Shown in pieces: positions 35,430 through 46,799 of a stretch of DNA of 64,000 bases. A model generated the notes under the pieces. That model ran no database searches, was not told the origin of the DNA, and saw only the letters and a list, made by a program, of their open reading frames with translations. The stretch is from Deroplatys truncata (lineage: Eukaryota; Arthropoda; Insecta; Mantodea; Mantidae), in contig CM060978.1 of assembly GCA_030765065.1 (NCBI GenBank), positions 108,247,192 through 108,311,191 of the forward strand. The letters run 5' to 3'. The position numbers and the translations under genes were made by a program. The first letter of the stretch is position 1, and every line of letters begins with the position of its first letter.

Positions 35430-36340
35430 GGTCAGCGCTGGTAATTGTCATTCTCGGCCATCACAGGTCAGTATCAGGGTGACACTTCCGGCCTTCATCT
35501 TTGCCACTTCAGTGCAGAGGTCAGCCACCAGGGTATTGACATTACAGTATTCCGCCAGAAGGAGTTGTTGTTTCACCTCCTGATCTCTCACCCTGCTGAT
35601 GAATGCATCGGCTGCCTCTCCACTTCCATGGGGAATTATTGTCTCTTGCTCGGCTAGTTGTTACCCTGGGCTTGGTAAGGAGTGGCCAGGTGATGCTCTC
35701 CATAGCGCCCCTCCAATAGTTTAATCAGGTAGTCGGTTGAGTCACCGGCAGGGAAGGTGCAAAGGGTTTTCGCCTTTTGCCCTTGCAAGGTTGCCAAAAG
35801 CTGGGTTATCTCCGCAGGCATCCATTCATTGTGGGTGGCAATGGCCTCAAACTGCCAATTAAACAACACTGCCCATGAAGAAGTGCTGTGGAGGGGGGGG
35901 GGGTTATACTATCGTCTTGTTTTCCTTTGTCTGCTGATATAGATGCTCTTTAACTGTGGTTTCTATTTTTTTGCCTTTCTTCTTACTGTTTTACACCTCA
36001 TTAGTTTTTCTTCCATGTCAAGTTGAATTTCCTCTTAACTCCTGGGCAATATTGTCTTTCAAGTCTTTCATTGTTGCATTAGTGTCAATGTCAAAACATA
36101 GTTGGGATATTATTTTCTCTATTTCAGTCTTAATTTATCTTTTTATTTCACTCTTCATTTCACTTCTCATTTTCTCCATTCTGGAGTTTATTTCCTCCAT
36201 TTCTGATCCCATCTTGTCCATCCTGGATTACATTTTTGTCCATCTTTTCATTTCGGTTTTCATTTCCACCATTCCAGATTTTACCATCTTCATTTCAAAA
36301 CTAACAATTCCTTAATCAGTACCTCCATCATAACATTTAA
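35430..36340 (-). pseudogene. Gypsy-type gag fragment
   Basis: Minus-strand frames start in a Met/Lys/Glu-rich coiled coil (36310-36120), pass a stop-riddled stretch, and reach a gag capsid region at about 35870-35655: FEAIATHNEWMPAEITQLLA, then LQGQKA and the FPAG...LEGRYGEHHLATPYQAQ block. This is the retrotransposon gag pattern of insect Gypsy elements. Downstream pieces are frameshifted. No protease, reverse transcriptase or integrase follows, so the element is truncated at its 3' side. The CA/zinc-knuckle part was not seen. Confidence 0.72.
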
Positions 36341-36358
36341 TCCCACTCCTGACACCAG

Positions 36359-36862
36359 TGTGACTGTCCAGTTTTTAACTGTCACTTCTCTCAATTTTCA
36401 ATGTCACACTAGCACTTAACTAATGTGAACCAGTTCAACTTTCCCGTCACTTCACTTCGTGTCATAGCCTCTTCTTCTGGACAGTTCATTCGCTGGGGAG
36501 TCTTAACATAAGACTTCTTCAATCTTCCTGCAGCAGCACTTGCTGCATGTCACAGCACACAGCAGTCATCACCTACTCGCTCAGAGAATTGCTTTTGATG
36601 TCGCACCAGAAATGCATTCTCTAACTCACTCACTGACTGACTCAACTCCATTCTGACATTCTCACGAGAACACTCGCTTATATAGGCAATGGAAATTTCC
36701 ATAGCGTTCTCAAACTTTCAAGTAGAAACATCCAGAAGATTCTGATTATCTAGTGATAACGCTTCTGGTGTTTATGCTGGCAAGCACTATTTGTCATTAT
36801 CTCAGACTGCCCAGCGTCGACCTTCCGATAACCTTGGGCCATAGCCGCTGCATCACAATACA
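36359..36862 (-). mobile_element. Single LTR of the Gypsy-type fragment
   Basis: Read on the minus strand the block begins TGTATTGTGATG (36862) and ends ...GACAGTCACA (36359), i.e. TG...CA. It contains a TATATAAG promoter-like box at about 36677-36684. Just after its end comes CTGGTGTCAGGAGTGGGAT (36358-36340), a leader typical of insect Gypsy elements, then the gag frame. Length is about 504 bp. The start is uncertain by a few bases, and no second LTR was found nearby. Confidence 0.65.
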
Positions 36863-37910
36863 TCAAATGTAGACCAGAATACACTTGTTACTTTGTTTGT
36901 TGTATGCTGTGTGATATCTACAATAATTCTGTTGTGTTGACTTGAAGAAACCCATGTAATATCTTGTTACAAGTGAGGCAGTTTACGTTGTCTCCTTCTG
37001 CACAACAGAAAAGGTCTTCCTCCCATTTGACATAATCATTGTTTCCTTGAGGTAGACGGTGTTGATACAGACATAATTGTGCCACTGATACCATTCGCAA
37101 GATGACTGGAAGTGGCCTGTTGAAATCAACTAGGGAAGGGGGTATGTACTGTTGTGTTGCATAGTTACATGGCAAAAGGTGACAGACCACAATTGGGATC
37201 CCATTCAAACATCCCACTCAACCTGGAGAAATCTACATCATTATGGCCTTTCCCCATAAAGATTAACCACTTTGAGGCCAACATTTTAGTGTTAAATGAC
37301 CTGAATACATCTGTAGCCTATGCTTCCAAGAGTTAACTTGAAAGAAGAATTAAATAGCATCCAACAACTACCAGTGATTAAATTCTAAGGGGCTTGATTT
37401 GAATGATATAAGTAGCTTGAAAAAATAAATAGCATGGTAATTAAAGTGACTCTATACATTATCTCTGGAGTCACCCTCGTGCATAATTGAGATTATTTCT
37501 GTGCAGATTTATACAGTGATTTATGTGAAGTGAATGGAAAGTCAATCTTTTAATGAATAATCAGTAAAATTGCAATATATTGGGAATGGATAGAATGAAT
37601 GGTGTTATGGAATGTTGATTCATCATCTTATTGAATGGGAAGAGGAAGATGTTAACTTCACTGCCTGTAGCTTCAAATCAGCCTGTAGCTGCCTATCTAT
37701 GCTTTGAATATTATATCAATTTTGTCAATCTGTGAATGCTTTTCATCATCCTGTAATTACAGTGTATTACATACTTCCAATGTGAAGAGTTATTTTGCTG
37801 TTCTGGAGAAAATTTGTAGAATATTCACAGTATTTCAGTGAATTTACACCAACATTGTACTTGGATAGTACTTAGCTCATGATTTTTGGGTGGCATTTTT
37901 ACTGTTACAG

Positions 37911-38070
37911 TATAAAGAAGCTTTTCTGAGAGCAAATCCAGACTTTAAGTGGTACAAATTACCAGCTCCTCCTCTGCGAACACTTATCACACGACCATCT
38001 AATCAGAACAAACCACATAAGCTAGAGTGCCAGCTTACTTGTGGGCCAATAACTCCTGGAAAACTGGCAG
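37911..38070 (+). CDS. bbx: bbx coding exon completing the HMG box
   Basis: The acceptor is ttactgttacag|tat and the donor is ggcag|gtaaat; 160 bases leave phase 1. It starts YKEAFLRANPDFKWYK, the C-terminal helix of the HMG box, then a proline-rich linker (LPAPPLRTLITRPSNQ) and a segment ending TPGKLAG. The final G of the exon joins AT of the next exon to form GAT (Asp), giving DESQMGGLSSLL. This parallels the QMGGLSMLL segment after the box in vertebrate BBX and confirms the splice. Reading on to 38102 would be intron translation. Confidence 0.93.
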
Positions 38071-39096
38071 GTAAATGTTTCTTTTGTAACATGTATCTAT
38101 GATGCTGATATAAACGTGTGCATGAAAGGGAAATGAAAGTTTACGGCTTACCTAACGTAGTTTATATTAAATGTGAATGTAAATGATAATGGCTTTCATG
38201 CAAAAGAAATGCCTTAAGTAATTAAAATGTACCAGGTGAATAAACAGTCTTTTAAGTATCTGCAGATTGTATCCTTAGGTGAAAACATTACTTCCTTTAC
38301 CAAAAGCTGTGTTCCTCTGTACCTATTCGTATTGAAACATCTTTGCTTATTCCTATGCCTAACCATCATATTTTCCTGAAAACAGGATAGGTTTTTTTTT
38401 ACAAAATATTCATCTTGCTTTAAACAATTTGATTATTTAAAAAGCAAATAGTCTTGCTTTGTAAATAGGTGTAAAAATAAATAAGTTTCAAACTTTCCTG
38501 GTTTGGGTTGAGTGGAGAGCATGAATGTAGGAAATATTGAAAGTTACCATCAAAATCACAGTTTGTCAGCCAGTTTATATGCGTTTCACTTGTTGTTATG
38601 CAATCTGCCAAGCCTAGCATATTTCAGTTCATATTTGAGGTTTATAAATATTCCCATTGGCACAAAAGTTTTCCTTACGGAGTCTAAACAGAAATGGAGA
38701 TTTCCCTTTGTAATTGTTGGCTTGATAGCGATGGTCAAAGAAATTCAATATTGCTGTGTATTCTGTTCTCTCCTTACTGTGTCCACTTTATATATTTGCA
38801 TCTAAAACAGTATTACCTAGTTGATCTCAAAATTTATCTTAAAGAAAATGTATCCATCATTGTCTTTTTCTGTAATCACCATATTATAGCTTATCCCTTG
38901 AGACAGCTCAGTGACAATCACATTACTGCAGCTACGCGTGTGATAGCCAATCATTGCCGATACTACCCAACACCCCTTTGATCCCTCTGCCTAACATAAC
39001 ACACTTCCACTGTTGACAGATTTATGTATACTGTTGGCACTTGGTAATAAATGTGTGTTTTGGTTTTGTGAACCCTGGAAGGAATGCATGCAATAT

Positions 39097-39901
39097 AAAA
39101 AATCTGATGTGTTACACTCACATGACTTTCTCTGCTCTTGTACAAACTACTTTTACAAACGCTTATTCTCCATATGCTTCACGCTAATCAAGATGTTAAT
39201 CTTATTGCTAATTTTCTTGTAGGTGCAAGGGGAATATGGTAGGCTTTAAGCGATAGTCAAATCTTATAAGACCTGGTTGCTATGTGCACATTCCATTCTC
39301 TTTGCATTCCAGTACATAAAAAAAACGAATAATGAATTCCCATGTGAGAAGAAGTATAAGTATTGGAAAATTTAAGGGAATAACAAGCAATATCTCGAAA
39401 ATGGTTCACTCAATAAAAAAAATGTATATGACATAAATGGTGTATTTTAATGCGATCTACATTTTTTGTGTAGTAAAATTTTGTCTGTCTCTTATGGTTT
39501 ACCAGTTATGCAAAAGTCGTTCACAATAAAGAATACTTTCGGAGACATTCCCAGAAAATTCAAGATATGCATTTTATTTGTCATGAAAGTATCTTAAATA
39601 TATGATATTTTAATCAAAATCATTCCAACCATTTCTAAGAAAATTAAAATTTTCGAAAAATGTTCCATATAAAGAGTAATCTGGGATTGGGGGATTTTCT
39701 TAAAAACCTTCATGTCGCATCTCTGGAAGATACTGAACCTAAATACCAAGTTTGGTGTTTATCTGACTGTTTGTTTCTGAGTTATGCTGTTCACAGACAA
39801 CAGACACGCACACAGACATGTTTCCAAAAATGCTTTTTTTGGATTCACGGGGTAGAATACATACTTCCCCTACTTACTATTTGTAGTAGAGAAAGTAAAA
39901 A
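39097..39901 (+). repeat. R repeat copy with 3' deletion
   Basis: The head 'aaaaaatctgatgtgttaca' is at 39097 and the tail 'agtagagaaagtaaaaat' at about 39885-39902. The block between 'ggattcacgggg' and 'tagaatacatacttcc' is deleted relative to other copies. A short CA stretch lies near 39805. Confidence 0.85.
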
Positions 39902-39927
39902 TAGAGGCATGGCCTTGATGTTATTAC

Positions 39928-39964
<37 letters not shown>
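39928..39964 (+). repeat. (AAT)n microsatellite
   Basis: A perfect AAT run lies about 25 bases after the R repeat end. Confidence 0.9.
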
Positions 39965-39966
<2 letters not shown>

Positions 39967-40998
39967 GTGAAATACAGACAAGCGTGCAAGGATGAAAAAT
40001 ATCTAAGTTTTCAGCACTGAATTCTGTCTGATTTTGAGCACCTAGTGCAGTATAGCATGTGGTATTTGTCAAATTTTAGTTCACAAAGTTTACAAATACA
40101 TTTATCCGTTACTACATGAAAATTAAATTGTTATGGAGCACATTTTATGCACGACTCAATATGATGTTTCTTGTGCGTTGATTTGGTTCTGTTATAAAAA
40201 ATGCTAACTCTCAATTAACATGTAGCCTTCCCTCTTCCCGCTATCTCACCTGACAATGCTATAATTAAATATATAATTATAACATGGTAATTAATATGAC
40301 TTGATAATAGCATTAGTAGTATTGCAGTATAAATATTAACTTATAATTTCTTCTTTTGTTAACAGTGTGAGAAAAAATATATATTTAGTCACATACAATA
40401 ATGAATCAATTGTTAGCATTGTCAACTGAGCATACCAGGTAGCATTTTGGCCTTCTGTTCTCCTCCGTACAAAAGGTTGCAACGTAGCTCTCCCATCGTT
40501 TCACTCATGCTACATGGTTCCAAAGCTGTCTCAAGGGACAAGTTATAATTGGTAATTAAAATTCTGATGACAATGAAGAAGATGGAAAGAGAGCAATCAC
40601 AACTGTTCCACACAAGCAATAAGGCTAAAGAATTTTAATGTATGTGACCATATCTATGTGTAACCAGTACTACAGACTGTTTAACCATGTTATTTAATGG
40701 AAGCATTCACATAATCATACAAAGTGCTACATAATGCAAGAGTTTGCAAATCCCAAACTTTATGCTTGTATTGCATGCATAAAGGAAAAATTCTGCATTT
40801 CTTTTTCCATGCTTCGCCAGCTTCTGAACAACACACAATAGCAATTTGAGATTTTACGCCATCTATATGCAATACTGGTATCCATCTGGCTGTGCCTTGC
40901 CATTTTAAATGCTGATCTATGTTTGCTGGATACAACACTCTTTATGTACGAGGGCTGATCAGTAAAGACTGAGACCGATTTTTTTTCACAGATATTTA

Positions 40999-41760
40999 TT
41001 ACTCCATTTCAATGTTGACATGATCTTTTTCAAAGTAGTCCCCTCCTAACTGAATGCACTTTTTATACCGTCTCTGCCAGTCCTTGAACACATGGTGCAG
41101 GCCATTCTTTGTCAGGTCTTTGAGAATCGCGTCACTTTTCTTTAGCACTGCTTCAGTGCTCTCAAATCGAATGCCCTGGAGCTTTGCCTTTAGTAATGGG
41201 AATAAAAAGAAATCATAGGGGGTAAGACGGGGCAGATGCGGCACACAGGTAATGTTGAATTTAGCCAAAAATTCCTGGACTTGATTTGCGATGTGAGGTC
41301 GCACATTGTCGTGATGAAGTCGCCACCCATTCCGATGATGTTCTGGACGTTTCCTTGTAATGTGCTTCCTCAGTGTAGCCAATACTGACGTGTAGTAGCT
41401 GCTGTAACAATAGTGTGAGGGGGGGGGGGAACTGCATGCTGGTAAATCATTCCATTCCGAAACACCAGACCCACCTTGCTTAGCACAGAGGACTCGCCCT
41501 TCTTTGAAGTCCTTGAACCACCTAAACACCGTTGCATGAGGTAGTGCATCTTCACCGTATGCTTGCTTCAGCTTTTCGAAAGTTTCAAGGCTCTATGATT
41601 TAAACGAAAATAAAATTTTATTGCGCTGTATTGCTCCTCTCGTGTCACCTCCATTTTGTGGTATGCGAAATTCAAGTAGGGTCAACAATATACAGCATTA
41701 CTACCAACCTAGCATTACGAGAGTGCTGTCGCTTATGGACATTATACATGAAACCCTGCT
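40999..41760 (-). pseudogene. Mariner transposase, internally deleted
   Basis: DDE (DD34D-type) mariner transposase. The N-terminal helix-turn-helix part is visible in a shifted frame (EEQYSAIKFYF near 41640, then HATVFRWFKDFKEGR near 41515-41560). Most of the first half of the catalytic core is deleted. The C-terminal half is a long open frame: YYTSVLATLRKHITRKRPEH, WRLHHDNVRPH with the second catalytic D, LTPYDFFLFP with the third D, then the GGDYFE tail and ending NIEME. The first catalytic D is missing, and a G/C run at 41420-41429 adds a frameshift. It cannot transpose itself. Confidence 0.88.
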
Positions 41761-41811
41761 GTTTTCAAGTATTCGTGGTAGAGACATAAAACTATCAAGG
41801 AAATTACAGAA

Positions 41812-42711
41812 AAAAATCTGATGTGTTACACTCACATGACTTTCTCTACTCTTGTACAAACTATTTATACAAATGCTTATTCTCCATCTACTTCATGTTA
41901 ATCGAGATAAACATTTGCAAGTCTATCTTATTGCTAATTTTCTTGTAGATGTAAGGGGAATGTATATTTACAAGGGCAATTTGGAAATACAGCAGCCTTT
42001 AAGCACATACATATCTCTTAATAGCTGGTTGCTAGGTGCAACACCATTCCCTTTCCCACAATTTAATACTCTTTGCATATCCAAGACAAAAAAAATGAAT
42101 AATGAATTCCCATTTGAGAAAATAAGTATTGAAAAATTTAAAGGAATAACAAGCAATATCTCGCAAATGGTTCACTCAACAAAAAAAATATATATAACAT
42201 AAATTGTGTATTTTAACGCGATCTACATTTTTTGTGTAGTAAAAGTTTGTCTATCTCTTATGGTTTACCAGTTATGCAAAAGTCGTTCACAATAAAGAAT
42301 ACTTTTGGAGACATTCCCAGGAAATTCAAGATATACATTTTATTTGTCATAAAAATATATTAAACATATGATATTTTAATCAAAATCGTTAGAGCCATTT
42401 TTGAGAAAATTAAAATTTTTGAAAAATCTTCCATGTAAAGGGTACTCTGGGTGGGGGGATTTTCTTGAAAACCTTCGTGTCGTATCCTTGGAAGATACTG
42501 AACCTAAATCCCAAGTTTGGTGTTTATCCGACTGTTCGTTTCTGAGTTATGCTGTTCACAGACAGACACACACACGGACATGTTTCCAAAAATGCTTTTT
42601 TTGGATTCAGGGGGTCTCAAAACATGTATTTCCAGTGAAATCTTGGTATCAAATTTTTGGGTGGAATACAATACTTCCCCTACTTACTATACGTAGTAGA
42701 GAAAGTAAAAA
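41812..42711 (+). repeat. R repeat copy inside the mariner
   Basis: The head 'aaaaatctgatgtgttacac' is at 41813 and the tail 'gtagagaaagtaaaaatc' at about 42696-42713. About 900 bp with all family blocks. The bases AAAAATC appear on both sides, and the opposite mariner terminus has the equivalent run, so AAAAATC was already in the target. This is the cleanest view of the R insertion site. Confidence 0.9.
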
Positions 42712-44997
42712 TCAGTCTATCTTTATTGATCAGCCCTCGTACTATGATTATAAAGATAGGATGAATTTTCATTTTGGATATTATTGGTTATGTTATTCAA
42801 TTTGAAACTTGCAGTGCTTGGAAGATTTCTGCATGTAATTTACGGATCTAGAAATCCTTGTCAGCTTCTTGTGTTATGCCTTACGGCTACAATGTGAATA
42901 GTGTGTCTGCACTTATGCTGCATTATGTTAGCACAGCATCTTAATTGTGAATAGGCCTAAATTAGGTTCAAAGGGAGGGTTGTCTTTCATTTGGAATCAT
43001 CATGCATTTAGAGAAATGTAGTAATTATTAGATGTTTCACAGTTGCAGAAAGCGTAAAAAGCAACAGCGGATACAAATTTTAAATCAGGATGGTACAGAA
43101 TTATTTCATTATAGTGAACAGTGAATCCACAGAAAGGCTGCATGTCGTAGAGTATCTAGCATAATGAAAACAGTGATGTGGACTTGAAGATAGATAATTC
43201 ATACCTACTGCTATGAACCCCGCTCCTATCCCACTTTTAATTTCTTGTCACTTTAGTTGTAAAGGTTAGCTCAAATATTATGAGCACGTAATTATTAACG
43301 CATTCTACTGTATTTGTTGCAATATGAACAAATTTGATTCTTTCTCAAACACAAGCAAGAGAAGAGCTTAAATATTTATTTTTATTTATCTATTTATTTA
43401 AGTTTTTTTTTTTTTTTTTTTGCATACTTTTAAAAATTGGAACTCTCTTTAAATTCCTAATTTTGGACTAAGATATTTTATTTAGAAATTATATACCCTG
43501 TGCTCTAAAATAATTATAAAAAGAATAAAAAAGAAAGTTATATTTCATAATATTGAATAGTGACCACATTACCAATCACTCACTTTGAAGCTGGATGTTA
43601 AATTCAAATTTATCCTTACAGTAGATGAACTTTGGTTAATATCACTGTGGAACATGTTTTATTTACAGCCATTTTTGGTTGGGTTAAGAACTTACAGGCT
43701 CCATTATGTAGTGCATTTAGCAACATAAATGAATAAATACAGCCTTATAGTAAGATTTCAACTATCTGTTTAACATTTTAGGGTTATTTATCAAATGGTA
43801 TCTCTGTTATGTTAAAATCCTGTGAGATTTAATTTAATAATCTCATTAGGTTTATCTTTAATGTATGTTTTCTAATTATAAAGATATGCCATCCTCTTTT
43901 TGACTGATTTTAACATTGAATAAACTGAATAAACCACTCATCTGTTGGAAGTTTTGGTAGGTTCATAGCAATTAATGTTTCATGGTAAAAGTTTCAAAAA
44001 TCAGCCAGCAAACTTGTGCAGCTCCCAGTGCAAGGGTAGTATGTTAGATGAAATGGAATATAGAGTACTTAGTCCTCTCAAACTTGTTTTTTGCTTATAA
44101 AGGAACACTTTCACTTTGGGATCACATTTTTTATGTATTGTTACATCAGTCCTTATTTGAGGACTTGTGTATTGAATATCAGCTGCTAATGGGCAATGCA
44201 GGCTGTACAGGATGGTAGTATGCTGGTGCCAAGTTATGAAGGATAGATTAGTAGATGGAGAAAGGCACTTGAGTAGCAGTTGTCAACACTGTTGGTTCAT
44301 AAAGTGTATAGTATGAATGAATGAATTAATTAATTTATTGTATAATTTGTTTTAAAATTTTTATACAATATACCAGGTGAGTCAGCTGCCCTTATTTATT
44401 TTTGAATTTATGCAACATGAAAGCGACATATGTGACTTGCACCTTTCTTGAATGCCTTCTAATGGCTGATTTGCATAACACTTTATAGAGGTGGGATAGA
44501 TAACTCAATGCATAAATGTTTTACCGGACAGAATGCAATCGCCATGTATGTCGATTCCAAAAACATCCCACCCTCACACTGCGAGTTGCAGCACACTTTT
44601 AGCAATTTTTACAAACTTATTCTTTGTAAACACCTTTGAAATCGCGCCTGAAGGAACAACTTATCACATGCATTGGTTGACAAGGCTATTTGAAAACAAA
44701 ATGGCAGATTTACGCAGTGCAACCAATTGGATTTAAGCCGTCAGACAACAAAGGTTTGTTGTACAGCCTTGTCAAAAATTGCTAAGTTTAGGTAGATAAT
44801 TTCTCTTCTGTCACAAACTATGGCATATTTCAGATCATGCAGTCATTGCAATGACTGATGGAGTTTATTTGTTTGAGTTAAAACTACCAAAATGAGCTGA
44901 AAACAGTGCATGAAGCTGCAAAAAAGCATGTAAAGATTCGAGGTGGGGTCTGAGTTCTGCAATTATTTATTAGTATAGGAACCCACAGCTTGCAACG

Positions 44998-45072
44998 TAG
45001 CATTGGCCGAATGGTGGTATCATGGTTCATTTACCACTGTGCCACTTCAGTTCGGGTTCAAATCCTTCGTGT
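44998..45072 (+). repeat. tRNA-like SINE head
   Basis: An A-box-like TGGCCGAATGGT lies at 45004-45015 and a good B box, GGGTTCAAATCC, at 45054-45065. The acceptor arms do not pair well and a decayed anticodon region follows. It is more likely a SINE or tRNA pseudogene than a working tRNA. Confidence 0.45.
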
Positions 45073-45394
45073 TAAGTTCAAACTTTCGATTACTTTTTGT
45101 TTTATCTCTTTGGGCCTATAATTTGATATGATAAAAAGAACATTTTTATAACATTATAAGTGTAAAAAATAAGGTAATCGCCATATTTTCCACTGACAAA
45201 TGGATAATTTATACTTCGTAGTAGGTATTTTATTGCACTCGGTATTATGCTTGGCCATTTAGCCAAGTTTAAAACACTGCAAAGTGGCTTTATCTATTTG
45301 CGCCTGCGTCAATGTTTGGCGTGAATAAACTCTATTTTCTACTGAGTATTTAAAACCTTTCTACGAGACACGGTTGCTGTCATAACGTATGCAA

Positions 45395-46130
45395 ATGACG
45401 AGTATGTTGACATACTGTTAATCTATGGAGAAACAAGGTGTAATGCACTGTCGCCTGTATGAAGAACGGTTTCCAGGAAGGAGGGCACCTATTGCAGACA
45501 CTTTTCGAAGGGTTGAAAGACACCTTCATAAAACAGGACGATTTGGAAAAGCACCACCTGCTCGTGATGCTCCAGTAACCTCTGGAGGCAACAAAGAAGC
45601 TGTGCGAAACACAATAGAAACCAATCCACATACCAATTAAAGGACCATAGCACAAGATCTGCAAATAAGTGTAAGTATGTCCTCAGTGATGCACATATTG
45701 CACCATAATAAATATCATCCATACCATCTACAACTACACCAAGCTCTCCACGGACGCGACTTTCAAGCACGAGTGATATGGAGCTCCTCCACACTGGTCA
45801 CTAGTTGTCAGGAATCACTTACATAGAACATATCCGCTAAAATGAATTGGCCGAGGGTGCCCAATTGCATGGCCCCTAGATCACCTGAACTTACCCCACT
45901 GGATTTCTTTCTATGGAACCATTTAAAGGAACGGGTCTACACCCAAGAACCACAAAGCCAATATCATCCACGGGCATTCATATGCAAAGAATGCAGCAGA
46001 TTACATAGCGCATGTTACAGCATGCAAGAAGGTCTCTCCGGCAACGTACCCAAATGTGCATTGATGAAGAAGGTCGTCATTTTGAACATTTACTTCTTTG
46101 ATGAAATCCATGCTCTTTAACAATTTATTA
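45395..46130 (+). pseudogene. IS630/mariner-type transposase, core-deleted
   Basis: The N-terminal helix-turn-helix region reads EYVDILLIYGETRCNA in one frame at about 45399 and then, after a frameshift, RLYEERFPGRRAP with TFRRVERHL and an R/K-rich linker. It is followed by RTIAQDLQIS and a VMHILHHNKYHPYHLQ block, then GRDFQ. About 130 residues of the catalytic core are lost near 45790-45840. Coding resumes with PNCMAPRSPELTPLDFFLWN (third acidic residue region) and LKERVYTQEP. This domain order is common in insect IS630-type transposons. It is inactive. Confidence 0.8.
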
Positions 46131-46461
46131 TGTTGTTTACCTGTGAACTTAGCATATTTACAACTCTTTTGTCAATAGAAGAAGTAAAACATAAGGTTTA
46201 AACATGGAACAAAAAATAGATTTAATAGCATCAATATGTGATCAAAAGAATGAAAGCTAACTACGCAACACATTTACACCACCAGATAATGGTACAGATT
46301 ATTAGGGTAAACATGATCCACAATTATTATATGATTATAATTCTTGTGTCTTCAGCTCACAGGAGAGTCAATAACAAAAATAAATAAATTAGTATACTAA
46401 AATACAGAAAATAAACACGAGGAGAAAGGAAAAAAAAAAACCAAAACAATTTGATGTAAAT

Positions 46462-46530
46462 ATTAGATTCGAACCTCCGAAGCTAACCTTTGCTTCACTC
46501 TGTCGGCAGTTAACCCACTCAGCCAGAACA
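46462..46530 (-). repeat. tRNA-like SINE head, reverse strand
   Basis: On the minus strand an A-box-like GGCTGAGTGGGTTAAC (46524-46509) and a strong B box AGGTTCGAATCT (46476-46465) have pol III spacing. The type resembles a Ser/Leu tRNA A box. No paired acceptor stem was found, so a SINE head or pseudo-tRNA is favoured. Confidence 0.45.
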
Positions 46531-46799
46531 CACACATTCTGCCATGCTCTCCGGGAGAACATTCCCCTACCTCCTTGCAAGCATTATATCCATGAAGAGC
46601 CATCTTTTTTAAGTCTTTCGTAGCTCCTTGGCTCATTCAAGCCTTTAATCATTAATGGTGGTTGTGTATATACCGAATAAAAGGGCAGAGCTACAATAGC
46701 AGTTGGTTTGCTAAAAGGTTCAATGTTTTCACATTAGACTATAAACTGCGGATTGCATAGATACAAATACCTAGGGGCAGCTGACTTACCTGGTATATC

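Larger units (their letters stand above)
34841..37910 (+). other. bbx intron within the HMG box (3070 bp)
   Basis: A GT...AG intron in phase 0, between LARQ and YKEAF of the third HMG helix. It contains an antisense Gypsy-type LTR and gag fragment (35430-36862). The rest (34841-35429 and 36863-37910) holds nothing I can classify. A 99-codon antisense ORF at 36918-37217 lacks a recognised motif but has a cysteine cluster (NCLTCNK), so a decayed transposon piece is possible. Confidence 0.85.
40947..42741 (-). mobile_element. Mariner transposon split by an R repeat
   Basis: Inverted ends CGAGGGCTGATCAGTAAAGA (40949) and TCTTTATTGATCAGCCCTCG (42739), written on the + strand, lie inside TA target duplications at 40947-40948 and 42740-42741. 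The transposase reads on the minus strand. Bases 41812-42711 are an R repeat inserted near the element's transposase-start end. Without it the mariner is about 890 bp, so it is internally deleted. Confidence 0.9.
44371..46795 (+). mobile_element. IS630-type DNA transposon with clear terminal inverted repeats
   Basis: CCAGGTGAGTCAGCTGCCC at 44373-44391 matches in inverse GGGCAGCTGACTTACCTGG at 46775-46793, next to TA. The + strand carries a broken transposase (45395-46130). The element also holds two tRNA-like segments (44998-45070 and, reversed, 46462-46530), which are probably later SINE insertions. It directly abuts the 3' end of the neighbouring non-LTR element at about 46797. Confidence 0.85.

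Noticed and set aside
36918-37217. A 99-codon antisense ORF with a small cysteine cluster
   Set aside because: It has no family recognised, lies in an intron, has no flanking repeat ends seen, and its length is compatible with chance.
42401-42805. A 134-codon ORF in the R repeat with related frames at 21759 and 39660 (shared WGDFL...LEDTEPK...WCLSDCSFLSYAVHR)
   Set aside because: The similarity follows directly from DNA similarity between copies. The frame crosses the CA microsatellite, whose length varies out of frame, other copies (28731, 8081) do not keep it, and there is no known domain. Checking the ratio of synonymous to non-synonymous changes across copies would settle it.
44998-45072. 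Functional tRNA gene
   Set aside because: The A and B boxes are good, but acceptor and anticodon stems do not pair convincingly. A SINE or pseudo-tRNA is the safer call; a tRNA covariance-model scan would decide.
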